A stretch of DNA of 64,000 nucleotides from CAVVXN01 sp963772585 (lineage in GTDB: Bacteria; Planctomycetota; PLA2; JAEUHO01). Positions within the stretch are counted from its first letter, which is position 1; every line of letters begins with the position of its first letter. The stretch spans positions 620,001-684,000 of the forward strand of contig CAVYXV010000008.1 in assembly GCA_963772585.1 (NCBI GenBank). Reading direction: 5' to 3'. The position numbers were made by a program, and so were the translations under genes. The notes below the pieces were generated by a model. It did no database searches and was not told the origin of the DNA. It worked only from the letters and a program-made list of their open reading frames with translations. Positions 18,426 through 27,576 of this stretch are shown here, piece by piece.

Positions 18426-19623
18426 ATGATCGGCATGCGGTGGATGCTGGCCCCCTTCGCCCTCACCTTGCTGGTGACGGTGGCGCCGGGGGCGCGGGCG
18501 GACGAGGCGGAAGTGCCCGGGGTCGTAGGCATGACCCTGGAGGCAGCGCGGACCCGGATCGAGGCGGCCGGGTTCACCCCGGCGGTCACGTGGAGCGACG
18601 AGGGGGAGGCGGGAACGGTCCTGCGCCAGGATCCCGCGGCCCAGGCCCGCCGCCCCGAGGGCAGCATCGTGGAACTCGTGGTCGCCCGCACGCCGCCCCC
18701 CGAGATGGGCGAGGGGGAGGGCGAGCCGCCCGTCGAGACCCCGCCCCCCGCCCCGGTCCAGCCGGCCCCGGACGCGCCCGGCCGAGACGCCGCCGCCGCC
18801 CCTCGTCGATCTCTCCAAGCTGGAACCGGGCCGCCGGCCCGACACGGCGGGGCCGCCGCTCCCGTCCGTCCTCGGGCTCCAGATCGAGGAGGCGCGGGAC
18901 GCGCTCGACGGCTGGACGCTGCGCGTCGAGCGGACCGTGGGCATTCCGGACCTCGAGGGCCGGATCGTGAACCAGGTCCCGTTCCCGGGCACGACGCTCG
19001 CGAAGGGCCAGACCGCCACCGTGGTGGTGGCGGTCCGGGACATGCCCGAAGGGCACCAGGGCATGCCGTCCGTGGTCGGCGCGCCGGTGGACGCCGCGGC
19101 GGCACGCCTCCGCAAGGCGGGTCTCGCCCCGAAGATGTGGGCGCTGCCGAGCGCCCCCAGCAAGCGTGGGGTCGTCCTGACCCAGCTGCCGCTCGCGGAC
19201 TCCATCGTGGGGCCGAAGGACGAGGTCCACCTGTTCGTGGGCGTCGGAGGACGCCCGGAGACGACGGAGGGCTCCGAGGCAACCCCGGGGCCCGAGGAGC
19301 CGGCCCTCGAGCCGACCCCGCCGGAGACGTCCGCCGCGCTGGGGGTGCCGACGCTCATCTCCCCCTCCGAAGGGCAGAGCTTCCCCGAGGACTACGGGGC
19401 GACCTTCCAGTGGACCGCGGTGCGGGGCGCCCAGGGCTACGAGTGGGTCCTGGAGCGGGAGGCCCAGGGGGGGGCGTTCGGACCGGCGACCTCGCACCGG
19501 GTCACGGCGCCCCGCTACCGCCCGCCCCGCGTGGCGCGCGGCCGCTACCGCTGGCGGGTCCGGGCGCTCCGGGGCGATCAGGCCGGGCCGTGGAGCGTCT
19601 GGTTCCGCCTCTTCATGTACTGA
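18426..19623 (+). CDS. Secreted PASTA-repeat protein, one-base frameshift near 18780
   Basis: A signal peptide (MLAPFALTLLVTVAPGARA) is followed by three PASTA repeats of about 65 residues: VPGVVGMTLEAARTRIEAAG, LPSVLGLQIEEARDALDGW and MPSVVGAPVDAAAARLRKAG, separated by a Pro-rich linker. A fibronectin-like domain closes the protein (FQWTAVRGAQGYEWVLER, YRWRVRALR). The first repeat and the rest are in different frames; removing one base in the CCCG run at 18777-18780 joins them, and the span is 1198 bp (3n+1). PASTA repeats normally bind peptidoglycan and sit on Ser/Thr kinases or PBPs; here no kinase is attached. About 398 aa when corrected. Confidence 0.75.
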
Positions 19624-19673
19624 GACGCGGGCCGTTCCAGGCCGGCGCGAGGGTGGGTCTCCTTCCCACGCTC

Positions 19674-20441
19674 TCAGGCCACGATCGAGTAGCCGCCGTC
19701 CACGACCAGGGTGTGCCCGACCACCATGGAGGCGAGCGGCCCCAGCAGGAAGAGGACGGCGTCGGCGACGTCGGCGGGCTCCACGAGGTGGCCCGCGGGG
19801 GTGCGCCGCGCGCTCTCGGTCAGCATCTCCTCCCGGTTGGGGAAGTGCCGCAGGGCCTCCGTGTCCACGACGCCCGCGGAGACGGCGTTCACGCGGATCC
19901 CCTGGCACGCCAGCTCGACGGCGAGGTGGCGCACGAGGCTCTCCAGGGCCGCCTTGCTGGCCCCCACGGCGGCGTAGTTGGGGATCGCGCGGATCGCGCC
20001 GAGGCTCGAGACGGCGACGATCGAGCCGCCCCCCTCGCGCATCATCGGCAGCGAGTGCTGGGCCAGGGAGAGGAGGGCGGCGGCGTTGATGTCCATCGTC
20101 CACTGCCAGTGGCGCGGGGTGAGCTCCAGCGCCGGCTTGATGACGCCGGAGGCCGCGTTGCTGATGAGGAAGTCCAGGCCTCCGAACTCGTCGTGGATCC
20201 GCTGGAAGAGCTCCGCGTGGGCGGCCACGGCGGCGACGTTCCCCTTGATCAGGAGCGCGCGCCGTCCGAGCGCCTGGACGGCCTCGCTCGTTTCCATGGC
20301 GGGCTTCTGGTTGCGAAGGTAGTTGATCGCCACGTCGCAGCCGCTCTCGGCGAGGCGGATGGCGATGGCGCGGCCGATTCCCCGGCTCCCGCCGGTGACG
20401 AGAGCCTTCTTGCCCGTGAAGTCCAGGTTCATCGTGGTCAT
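19674..20441 (-). CDS. fabL: Enoyl-ACP reductase, FabL-type SDR
   Basis: 255 aa short-chain dehydrogenase. Cofactor loop ALVTGGSRGIGRAIAIRLAE (TGxxxGIG), NNAG equivalent ISNAASGVIKP, catalytic Ser in IVAVSSLGAIR, and Tyr-Lys replaced in spacing by NYAAVGASKAALESL (YxxxxxSK). The NAASGV, HWQWTMDINA and HFPNRE motifs match Bacillus FabL (ENR III) rather than ordinary FabG. It would reduce trans-2-enoyl-ACP with NADPH in fatty acid synthesis. ATG 20441 follows GAGGGAGA. No other fab gene is adjacent. Confidence 0.88.
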   Translation of the reverse strand: MTTMNLDFTGKKALVTGGSRGIGRAIAIRLAESGCDVAINYLRNQKPAMETSEAVQALGRRALLIKGNVAAVAAHAELFQRIHDEFGGLDFLISNAASGVIKPALELTPRHWQWTMDINAAALLSLAQHSLPMMREGGGSIVAVSSLGAIRAIPNYAAVGASKAALESLVRHLAVELACQGIRVNAVSAGVVDTEALRHFPNREEMLTESARRTPAGHLVEPADVADAVLFLLGPLASMVVGHTLVVDGGYSIVA

Positions 20442-20506
20442 GGGCGTCTCCCTCGCACGCTACTCCCGCGTGGCGTACTCTACGCGTGATGGTGGGGAGG
20501 ACTCCC

Positions 20507-20794
20507 ATGGCCCGGCGCACTGCCCGACTCCTGCTCGCGACCGTCCTGTCGGTCGTCCTGGCCGCCTGCGCCCTGGCGGACCCCAAGGGGAGGCGCCCGG
20601 GGCCGGAGACGGCGAACACGCCCGCGGGGCCGTCGGCGACCCCGGCGGCCGTGACGCAGGTGCGGCCGACGCCCCCGCCTCCCCCCGCGCCTCCCACCAC
20701 CTCGGACCCGGGCTCCCGGTACCTGGCGTCGCCCGTCACGGGGGCCCTCGCCGTGGAGACCGTCCCCCCGGCGCCGGCGTCCGAGACGCCGTAG
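20507..20794 (+). CDS. Small Pro-rich lipoprotein, function unknown
   Basis: 95 aa. MARRTARLLLATVLSVVLAAC is a lipoprotein signal with lipobox LAAC. The rest is low-complexity, rich in Pro, Thr and Ala, and probably disordered (PTPPPPPAPPTT). ATG 20507 is preferred over GTG 20486 and ATG 20489 because GGGGAGG lies 6 nt upstream and it gives a compact signal. It is divergent from fabL. The function cannot be inferred. Confidence 0.6.
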   Translation: MARRTARLLLATVLSVVLAACALADPKGRRPGPETANTPAGPSATPAAVTQVRPTPPPPPAPPTTSDPGSRYLASPVTGALAVETVPPAPASETP

Positions 20795-20879
20795 CCGCGA
20801 ACCCGAGGGTCCCGCCGTCGTCCAAGGAGGGGACCGCGACGATGCGGTCGAGGGGTTCGGGCTACAGTGACGGACCGCC

Positions 20880-21608
20880 ATGAACGCTCGGACTCCCGCT
20901 CCCCCGGCCTTCGTCGTCGTCCTCCTCCTCGCCGCCCTCGGGCCCGGTGGCTGCGGCAGGGGCGAGGCCGGCCACCTGGTGGCGCGGCCCGCGAAGCTCG
21001 ACTTCGGGCGGGTGGTGTGGAAGGACGTCGTGGACCGGACGCTGGTGCTGGAGAACCGGGGCCCCTCGCCCGTTCTCGTGACCGACGTGGTGCCGAACTG
21101 CGTCTGCTTCCAGGTGCTGCCCTTCCGGCAGAACATCGGGCCCTCGGAGAAGCGGGAGGTCACGATCCGCTTCGCTTCGGGTCACGTGCCGCCGATGCCG
21201 ATGCGCGGCAAGAAGCTCGACGTGCTGAGCGACGACCCCGAGGCCGGCCATCTCGTGGTGCCGATGGAGGGCGAGCCCTTCGCACCGTACGAGATCGTGC
21301 CGCCGAAGCTGGACGTGCACACGCTCGACGTCGAGGGGCGGGCCGCGTCGTGGACCGTCCAGGTGCGGTCGATCGGGCGAAGCTCGGTCGAGGTCGGCAC
21401 GCCGAAGACGTACCCGGCCGACGTCCTGGAGGCGAGGGTCGCCCCGCAGGAGTCGGGCGCCGACATCGTGGTCCGCATCCCGGAAGGCGCGCCGATCGGG
21501 CACGGCCGGCTGAAGGGCTGGATCTCGATTCCCCTGGCCCTCACGCTCCCCGACGGGGCGAAGCGAGAGGTCCAGGAGACGGTCCGGGTGGCGGGAGACT
21601 GGCCTTGA
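20880..21608 (+). CDS. DUF1573 secreted/lipo-protein
   Basis: 242 aa. A signal sequence with a possible lipobox (PGGC) is followed by a DUF1573/ASH-like Ig-fold: AKLDFGRVVWKDVVDRTLVL, NRGPSPVLVTDVVPNCVCF (the paired cysteines usual in this family), then a second Ig-like half with EIVPPKLDVHTLDVEG. DUF1573 proteins are abundant in Planctomycetota and Bacteroidota envelopes; function unknown. It lies 40 bp upstream of the large repeat protein gene, likely in one operon. Confidence 0.82.
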   Translation: MNARTPAPPAFVVVLLLAALGPGGCGRGEAGHLVARPAKLDFGRVVWKDVVDRTLVLENRGPSPVLVTDVVPNCVCFQVLPFRQNIGPSEKREVTIRFASGHVPPMPMRGKKLDVLSDDPEAGHLVVPMEGEPFAPYEIVPPKLDVHTLDVEGRAASWTVQVRSIGRSSVEVGTPKTYPADVLEARVAPQESGADIVVRIPEGAPIGHGRLKGWISIPLALTLPDGAKREVQETVRVAGDWP

Positions 21609-21648
21609 CGGGGAACGCGCCCCGCGTCTTCGAAGGGGGGACGTCGCC

Positions 21649-24546
21649 ATGCAGCGAAGACTCAGCCTGCTCCTGATCCTCGCGACCGTCGGGGCGGTCG
21701 GCGCCGTGGGCTGGTTCGTGGCCGAGGGCTCGCTCTCGGGCCCGCCCGCCTACCTGGACCGGGGCAGCGAGGGAGTCGGCCTTGGGGACGGGGGCTCCGC
21801 CGGCCCCGAGGGGGGCGTGCTCCGGGCCGCTCCGGGGGCGAAGGCGCCGCCCACCGTGGAAGAGCTCGAGGCGATGCGCGAGGCGGCCAGGAAGCCGGCG
21901 TTCGACCGGAGCGAAGGCGTGTTCGGCCGCGTCGTGGACGGCAGCGGCGACCCCGTGGAGGGCGCGATCGTGAAGCTCCTGCCCCGGGACGCCTCGACCC
22001 GGTGGGCGAGGATCCAGGCGGATCCCCCGGCGATGGCGACCGCGCTGACGGAGGAGGACGGGACCTACCTCGTCGGGCCGGCGCCCGAAGGCGCGCGCCT
22101 CCGCATGAGGGTGGAGGCGTCGGGGTATGCGCCCAGCGTCAAGATGATCAGCACCCGGGGCTATCGCGTGGACGTCGTCCTCGACCGGGGCGGCGCCCTG
22201 GAGGTGACCGTCAAGGACGGCGAGGGCGCCGTCGTCGCGGGCGCGAAGGTCCTCCACAGCATCGGCAACTACGTCGAGGTCGTGGTCACCGAGGCGACGA
22301 CGAACGAGAACGGGGTCGCCTCGTTCCCCTCGGTCCCGACGGGAACCGGGAACGTGCTGGTGACCGCCGACGGCAAGGCCGGCATCCAGCAGGGGGGCGT
22401 GGGCGTCGCCCCGGGCCAGACCGAGAAGCTCACGATCGTCCTCCCGGAGCCCCTCCGGATCGAGGGTCGCGTGCTGACGGAGGGGGTCGATCTCCCGATC
22501 GCCGGGGCCTCGATCCGTCTCGCCTACCCCAATCAACCCTGGCTCCAGCCGTCGGAGCCCGTCACGAGCGACGACGCGGGGCACTACGAGATCGAGGCGC
22601 TCGCGCCCCAGGGCCAGTGGGTGTCGATGGAGGTCTCGGCTCCGGATCGACCGGACGTGACCCTCTGGCCGCAGCTCCAGGACGCGGGCGATCGGCGGAT
22701 GACCTACGACGTGCACGTGCCCACCGAGCGGGGTGTCTTCGAGGGGCGGGTCTACGGATCCACCGGGCAGCCGGTCTCGGGGGCGAGGGTGACCTATCCG
22801 TACGTCCGGACGGGCCAGGACCGGATCGAGGTGACCACCGGGTCGGACGGCCGGTTCGAGCTCCCGGCCGCCTCCTGGATCACAGGGAAGAACCAGGCCA
22901 CCCAGATCGTGGCGTTGGCCGAGGGCGAGGGCATCGGCAGCGCCTACGGCCACATGCCCAAGGAAGGGGAGGGCCCCAAGCCCGTCGAGATCCGGCTGGG
23001 CGGCACGGGTCGGGTGGGCGGCACGGTGACGGACGGCGGTGGTTCGCCCGTCGCGGGCGCCCTGGTCCGCCTGGAGGTGGACTGGCAACTGATGCAGTCG
23101 AGTTCGGGCCGCATGGACTGGGGCCTCGTGCAGATGCTCCAGGACCCGACACTCACCGACCTCGAGGCGGTCACGGGCGAGGACGGGAGCTTCCTGATCG
23201 CCGACGCCCCGGCGATGACGTATCGCCTCACCGTGAGTTCGGGCCTCGACACGGTCATCGACCCGGACCCCGTGACGGTGAGCGGTGCGGCGCAACTGAA
23301 TCGCCAGGTGGTCCTCGGCGAGGGTCTCACCGTCGAGGGGTGGGTGCGCGACACCGATGGCCAGGGCATCCCCGGGGCGCTCGTGAGCGCCAACCCGTCG
23401 CGGCAGCCGGGCGGACCCGGGACGAGCAAGGGCCTGTCGGGGCGGAGCCAGAGCGACGGACGCTTCGTCCTCCACGGCGCCACCGACGGGACCTACCGCG
23501 TCTACGCGCAGGCGGCGGGTTACCGCTCCGAGAGCGAGAACGGCGTGACCGGCGGCCGGACCGACCTGGTGCTCACGCTCGTCCCGCTCGGCTGGATCGA
23601 CGGTCGGGTCGAGTACGCGGGCCGGGGCTACGCGGGGACCTTCACGGTCACGGCGACGCCGGTGAAGGAGCAGCCCCAGCGGGCCCGCTCCGTGCGCTAC
23701 ATCCAGGGCGTCGGCTACGTCAGCGGCGGCGGAAGCTCGGGCACGTTCAGCCCCGACGACGGCACCTTCCACCTGGAGAGCCTGTCCGGCGGCGAGTACG
23801 ACCTGATCGTGCGGACGCCCGAGGGCTACATCTCGACCCAGGCGGTCCGCGTGCGCGTCACCGACGGCCGGGGCAGCGAGGCCGCCGTGACGCTGTCCGA
23901 GGGGTCCGTCATCAAGGGACGGCTGGTCTCCGACGAGACGAACCAGCCGATCGCCGGCGCGCACATCTGGGCGTCCGGACACTCGGCCGACGGCGCCCTT
24001 CCGTCGGCCTCCGCCCGGACGGACGACCAGGGCCACTACGTGCTGAGGGGGCTGGGCACGGGCGCCTACGTGGTGAGGGTGCAGCCCCCGAGCGGCGTGA
24101 ACTTCGAGGAGGCGGTGGACCTCCAGGTCGGCGAGCAGCGACTCCTCGACTTGCGGGAGCGGCCGCCCGGGGCCATCCGGACGCTCGTCGTGGACGAGAG
24201 CGGCGCGGTGGTGCCCTACGCGCAGATCGTGGTGCAGACGGAGGGCGGCCAGCCGGTGTGGCCGAACTGGCAGGCGCTCCAGCGAGAGGGCGTGAAGTTC
24301 ACGGCGAACACCTGGAACGAACTCCGTCAGACGGACGGGTCGGGGGTGAACCTGTGGCGGCACCTCGCGCCGGGTCCCTACCGGCTGCAGGTGACGCCGT
24401 CGCCGCGCACGACCCAGGACGGCCACAGTTACCGGACGCTGGAGCCTACGACCGTCGTGGTGAAGGCGGGGCGCACGACCGACGTCACGCTGGCGGTCCA
24501 GGAGATCTCGAGTCCGAAAGCGCCGGTGTCGGCGCCGCCGCGCTGA
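21649..24546 (+). CDS. Large secreted protein with about nine carboxypeptidase-regulatory-like (Ig) repeats
   Basis: 965 aa. An N-terminal hydrophobic segment (LLLILATVGAVGAVGWFVA) acts as signal or anchor. Nine repeats of 80-110 residues follow, each beginning like GRVVDGSGDPVEGAIV, GRVYGSTGQPVSGARV, GTVTDGGGSPVAGALV or GRLVSDETNQPIAGAHI and then a TDxxGxYxLxGLxxGxY-type strand pair, the CarboxypepD_reg pattern. No enzymatic domain is seen, so it is probably a surface or periplasmic binding or scaffold protein. It follows the DUF1573 gene closely. Proteins of this kind are very common in Planctomycetota. Confidence 0.85.
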   Translation: MQRRLSLLLILATVGAVGAVGWFVAEGSLSGPPAYLDRGSEGVGLGDGGSAGPEGGVLRAAPGAKAPPTVEELEAMREAARKPAFDRSEGVFGRVVDGSGDPVEGAIVKLLPRDASTRWARIQADPPAMATALTEEDGTYLVGPAPEGARLRMRVEASGYAPSVKMISTRGYRVDVVLDRGGALEVTVKDGEGAVVAGAKVLHSIGNYVEVVVTEATTNENGVASFPSVPTGTGNVLVTADGKAGIQQGGVGVAPGQTEKLTIVLPEPLRIEGRVLTEGVDLPIAGASIRLAYPNQPWLQPSEPVTSDDAGHYEIEALAPQGQWVSMEVSAPDRPDVTLWPQLQDAGDRRMTYDVHVPTERGVFEGRVYGSTGQPVSGARVTYPYVRTGQDRIEVTTGSDGRFELPAASWITGKNQATQIVALAEGEGIGSAYGHMPKEGEGPKPVEIRLGGTGRVGGTVTDGGGSPVAGALVRLEVDWQLMQSSSGRMDWGLVQMLQDPTLTDLEAVTGEDGSFLIADAPAMTYRLTVSSGLDTVIDPDPVTVSGAAQLNRQVVLGEGLTVEGWVRDTDGQGIPGALVSANPSRQPGGPGTSKGLSGRSQSDGRFVLHGATDGTYRVYAQAAGYRSESENGVTGGRTDLVLTLVPLGWIDGRVEYAGRGYAGTFTVTATPVKEQPQRARSVRYIQGVGYVSGGGSSGTFSPDDGTFHLESLSGGEYDLIVRTPEGYISTQAVRVRVTDGRGSEAAVTLSEGSVIKGRLVSDETNQPIAGAHIWASGHSADGALPSASARTDDQGHYVLRGLGTGAYVVRVQPPSGVNFEEAVDLQVGEQRLLDLRERPPGAIRTLVVDESGAVVPYAQIVVQTEGGQPVWPNWQALQREGVKFTANTWNELRQTDGSGVNLWRHLAPGPYRLQVTPSPRTTQDGHSYRTLEPTTVVVKAGRTTDVTLAVQEISSPKAPVSAPPR

Positions 24547-24557
24547 GGCGCGAAGCG

Positions 24558-25454
24558 GTGGAGATGCGGCAACTCCTCTCCTTCCGGACGGTGGTGACGG
24601 AGGGCTCCTTCACGGCGGCGGCGAAGGTGCTTCGCATGACCCAGCCGGCGGTGAGCCTCCACATCAAGTCCCTGGAGAAGGAGACGGGCTGCCGCCTGAT
24701 GGAGCGGGACGCCCGCGGCGTCCGGCTGACGCCGGCGGGCAAGATCCTCCTCGAGGCCGCGGAGGTGGCCCTGGGCGCGACGGAGGACGCCACGCGGCGG
24801 ATCCGGGAGATGGCGTCGCCGGAGCGGGGCACCCTGACCCTGGCCTGCGGGGACACGGTCGCGCTGAGCCTGCTGCCCCCGGTCCTGGGGCAGTTCCGGC
24901 GCGTGCGCCCCCTGGCCGAGGTGGTCATCCACAACCACGGGTCGCGCCGCATCCTGGAACTCGTCCTGCGGAGGGAGGCGGACCTCGGGATCGTGACCCG
25001 CCCCCCGTGGCTGGACGCGGCGCTGTGGGCGCGCACCCTCTTCCTCGAGGACTTCTTCCTCGCCCTGCCGCTCGACCATCCCCTCGCGTCGGCCGAACGG
25101 GCCGCGCCGGCCTCGCTGGACCGGGAACCCGCCGTCTTCCTGGCCCGGCCCTCGGAGACCAGGGCCCTGATCGACCGGGGCCTGGCCGACGCGGGGGTGC
25201 GCCCCTCGATCGTGATGGAGTCGGGAAACCTGGAGGTGGTCAAGGCCTACGTGGCCGACGGTCTGGGATTCTCCATCCTGCCGCAGATGGCCGTGCGGCT
25301 GGACGACCACGGGCGCATGCGGATCCGGCGGTTCGACGGGAGCTTCCCCCAGCGCCCCATCGCGGTCGTCCGGCGCAAGGACCGCCTGCCGAGTCTCCTG
25401 GCGGGCGACCTGCTCCGCATCCTGGCCCATCGCTACCGTGCGAAGGACGCGTGA
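24558..25454 (+). CDS. LysR-family transcriptional regulator
   Basis: 298 aa. The N-terminal winged helix is MEMRQLLSFRTVVTEGSFTA, with recognition helix TQPAVSLHIKSLEKETGC and wing RDARGVRLTPAGKILLE. A periplasmic-binding-like effector domain follows (LACGDTVALSLLPPVLGQF, VADGLGFSILPQMAV). GTG 24558 gives the usual MEMRQL start; ATG 24564 is an alternative. It lies 64 bp upstream of the threonine-dehydrogenase-like gene on the same strand, so that gene is a candidate target, although LysR targets are more often divergent. Effector unknown. Confidence 0.9.
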   Translation: MEMRQLLSFRTVVTEGSFTAAAKVLRMTQPAVSLHIKSLEKETGCRLMERDARGVRLTPAGKILLEAAEVALGATEDATRRIREMASPERGTLTLACGDTVALSLLPPVLGQFRRVRPLAEVVIHNHGSRRILELVLRREADLGIVTRPPWLDAALWARTLFLEDFFLALPLDHPLASAERAAPASLDREPAVFLARPSETRALIDRGLADAGVRPSIVMESGNLEVVKAYVADGLGFSILPQMAVRLDDHGRMRIRRFDGSFPQRPIAVVRRKDRLPSLLAGDLLRILAHRYRAKDA

Positions 25455-25518
25455 GGGGGCGAGGGAATCACCCGGAAAAGGGGTTACCAGCGTTCCGCCG
25501 CTCTCCGATCATGGCGCC

Positions 25519-26457
25519 ATGAGGATTCTCGTGACGGGTGCGGCCGGGCAGGTGGGGACGGATCTCCTTCCGCTCCTCGTGGAGAAGGGAGGGCGCGTCG
25601 TCGCCTTCGACGTCGCCCCGCGCCCGGAAAGTTGCCCGGCCGCGGTGGAGTGGATCCGCGGCGACGTGACGCTCGCGCCCGAGGTGAACGACGTCTTCGA
25701 GGAGACCCGCCCGGAACGCGTGTACCACCTCGCCGCGGTCCTCTCCGCGAAGGGCGAGCACGCCCCGCACCATGCGTACCGCGTGAACATGGCGGGCACG
25801 CACAACGTCCTCGAGGCGGCCCGACTGTTCGAGGCGCCGCAGGTCTTCTACGCGAGCACGATCGCGGCCTTCGGCCCCGGGCTCCCCGACCCGGTGCCGA
25901 ACGAGATCTCGATGCGGCCGACGACGATGTACGGCCTCACCAAGGTGGCCGGCGAGTTGCTCGGCGAGTACTACCAGGAAAAGTACGGCATCGACTTCCG
26001 CGGCGTCCGCTTCCCCGGACTCATCAACGCGGGCATCCCCGGCGGCGGCACGAGCGACTACGCGCTCTTCATGTTCGTCGAAGGCATCCGTTCCGGCAGC
26101 TACGAGGCGTTCTGCGAGCCGCAGGCGCGCATCCCGTTCATGTACATGCCGGACGCCCTGCGCGCGATGGTCGAGTTGATGGCCGCGCCGAAGAGGAAGC
26201 TGCGGCGCTGCATCTACAACATCGCCGCCATCAGCCCCACCGCGGAGGAGTTTGCCGACGCCGTGCGCGCGAGGGTGCCCGGCGTCGAGATCTCGTTCGA
26301 CCCCGTCAGCGAGCTCCAGGCCATCCTCGACTCCTGGCCCCGCGCGCTCGACGACTCCGCCGCCCGCGAGGAGTGGGGTTGGCGGCACGAGTACGACCTC
26401 GACCGGATGAGCGACGACCTCGTCGCGAAGATCCGCGCCCTGCTCCAGCCGGTCTGA
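25519..26457 (+). CDS. NAD-dependent epimerase/dehydratase, L-threonine 3-dehydrogenase-like (extended SDR)
   Basis: 312 aa. Rossmann motif LVTGAAGQVGTDLLPLL (GxxGxxG), D in VVAFDVAP as the NAD selector, HLAAVLSAKGEHAP, and the catalytic Ser-Tyr-Lys as YASTIAAFGP and MYGLTKVAGELLGEYY. The stretch GVRFPGLINAGIPGGGTSDYA is characteristic of the short-chain L-threonine dehydrogenase group, which oxidises threonine to 2-amino-3-ketobutyrate. No Kbl partner is next to it, so a nucleotide-sugar epimerase role cannot be fully excluded. Start ATG 25519. Confidence 0.85.
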   Translation: MRILVTGAAGQVGTDLLPLLVEKGGRVVAFDVAPRPESCPAAVEWIRGDVTLAPEVNDVFEETRPERVYHLAAVLSAKGEHAPHHAYRVNMAGTHNVLEAARLFEAPQVFYASTIAAFGPGLPDPVPNEISMRPTTMYGLTKVAGELLGEYYQEKYGIDFRGVRFPGLINAGIPGGGTSDYALFMFVEGIRSGSYEAFCEPQARIPFMYMPDALRAMVELMAAPKRKLRRCIYNIAAISPTAEEFADAVRARVPGVEISFDPVSELQAILDSWPRALDDSAAREEWGWRHEYDLDRMSDDLVAKIRALLQPV

Positions 26458-26577
26458 GCCCGCCGCGGAGGGCGTTCGCCGCGGGGTCGAGGCCCCAGGA
26501 GGAGGGCCCTCCCGTCCTCGAAGGGCCCCCGAGGCGTAGCGGTACCCTGGGCGCGCGGACCCGAAGAGGAGGAAGCC

Positions 26578-27576
26578 ATGCGAACCGTCGTCGCGTCCCT
26601 CGTCATTCTCGGACTGGCCGCGCTGGCCCTGCCGGAGCACGCCGTCGCGGGAGACGGTATCGGCCGCCGGCGCCAGGCGTTCTGCCGCGGCGGCGAGCCA
26701 GGGCGCAGCGCCCGTCCCCTCGGCGATCGCGGGTGCGCGTGCGCCCACGTGCGCCGGTTCCACGAGCGGGGGCAGGGCTGGGCGCTGCTGCGCCACTACC
26801 TCGATCGCGACGGCGTACCGTCGCACCACCGCCACGCCCGGCACTGGTTCTTCGATCGCTGGCCCTGCGCGTCGAACGTCGAGCGCCCCGTGTTCGAGGG
26901 CCTCGTCTGTCCCGGCACCGACCGACCCTTCACGGAGTGCCCGATCGCCGAAGCGGCGCTGGACACGGAGGGCGCGGCGGCGATCGACCCCGCGACACTG
27001 GCTCCCGAGGCTCGCCTCACGTTGGCGATGGAGCGCTTCCGCCACGGCGCGTTCGAAGACGCGGCCACCGACTTCGGGGCGGTCGAGAGCGCCACGCCGG
27101 ACGACGCCCGCGCCGTCCTCGGCCTCCTGATGTGCGCCGTCATGCAGAGTGACCACGGCGCCGCGGCCCGCCGTCTCCGCCGTCTTCACGAACTGGGTCG
27201 AGTATCGGGACGCGACCGCCTCCTGCTCGACGAGTGCTTCGCCGAACCGAAGCGCTTCCTCTCGGCCCGGGACGGTCTGGCCGCCTACGGAAGGTGGCAC
27301 TTCCAGGACGCCGAGACGCTCGTCGTGGCCGCCTGGACGCACGCCGTGACCGGCGACAGGGACGCCGCGAGGAAGGAGCTCCGAGCGGCGCTCCGCTTCC
27401 GGCCCGATCACCCGGTGGCCCTGCGCCTCCGGGCGACGCTCGACGAGGAGCCCGTCAGCGCGACGACTCCCAACTCGCGAGCGCAGCCCGGAGCGTCGCC
27501 GCGAACTCGCGCGGAGGCTGGAATCCCGGAGGACCGGAACACGTCTGCGTCCGCCCCTCCCCGTCGGGAATCTTGA
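26578..27576 (+). CDS. Secreted protein with TPR-like helices, function unknown
   Basis: 332 aa. A signal peptide (VVASLVILGLAALALPEHAVA) is followed by a His/Cys-rich segment (GCACAHVRRFHERG, SHHRHARHWFFDRWPC), then TPR-like helices (LTLAMERFRHGAFEDAATDF, AAWTHAVTGDRDAARKELRA). Start ATG 26578 has AGAGGAGG upstream. The last 122 bp overlap the convergent thioredoxin-domain gene and encode a Pro/Ser/Arg-rich tail that looks unconserved; the natural end may be near 27450 and the stop lost. I recognise no family. Confidence 0.7.
   Translation: MRTVVASLVILGLAALALPEHAVAGDGIGRRRQAFCRGGEPGRSARPLGDRGCACAHVRRFHERGQGWALLRHYLDRDGVPSHHRHARHWFFDRWPCASNVERPVFEGLVCPGTDRPFTECPIAEAALDTEGAAAIDPATLAPEARLTLAMERFRHGAFEDAATDFGAVESATPDDARAVLGLLMCAVMQSDHGAAARRLRRLHELGRVSGRDRLLLDECFAEPKRFLSARDGLAAYGRWHFQDAETLVVAAWTHAVTGDRDAARKELRAALRFRPDHPVALRLRATLDEEPVSATTPNSRAQPGASPRTRAEAGIPEDRNTSASAPPRRES

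Noticed and set aside
18426..19623. Ser/Thr kinase or penicillin-binding protein because of PASTA repeats
   Set aside because: No kinase or transpeptidase motif and a cleavable signal peptide at the start.
21541..24426. 961-codon minus-strand frame opposite the nine-repeat protein
   Set aside because: Low-complexity shadow of the real plus-strand gene, without signal peptide or domains.
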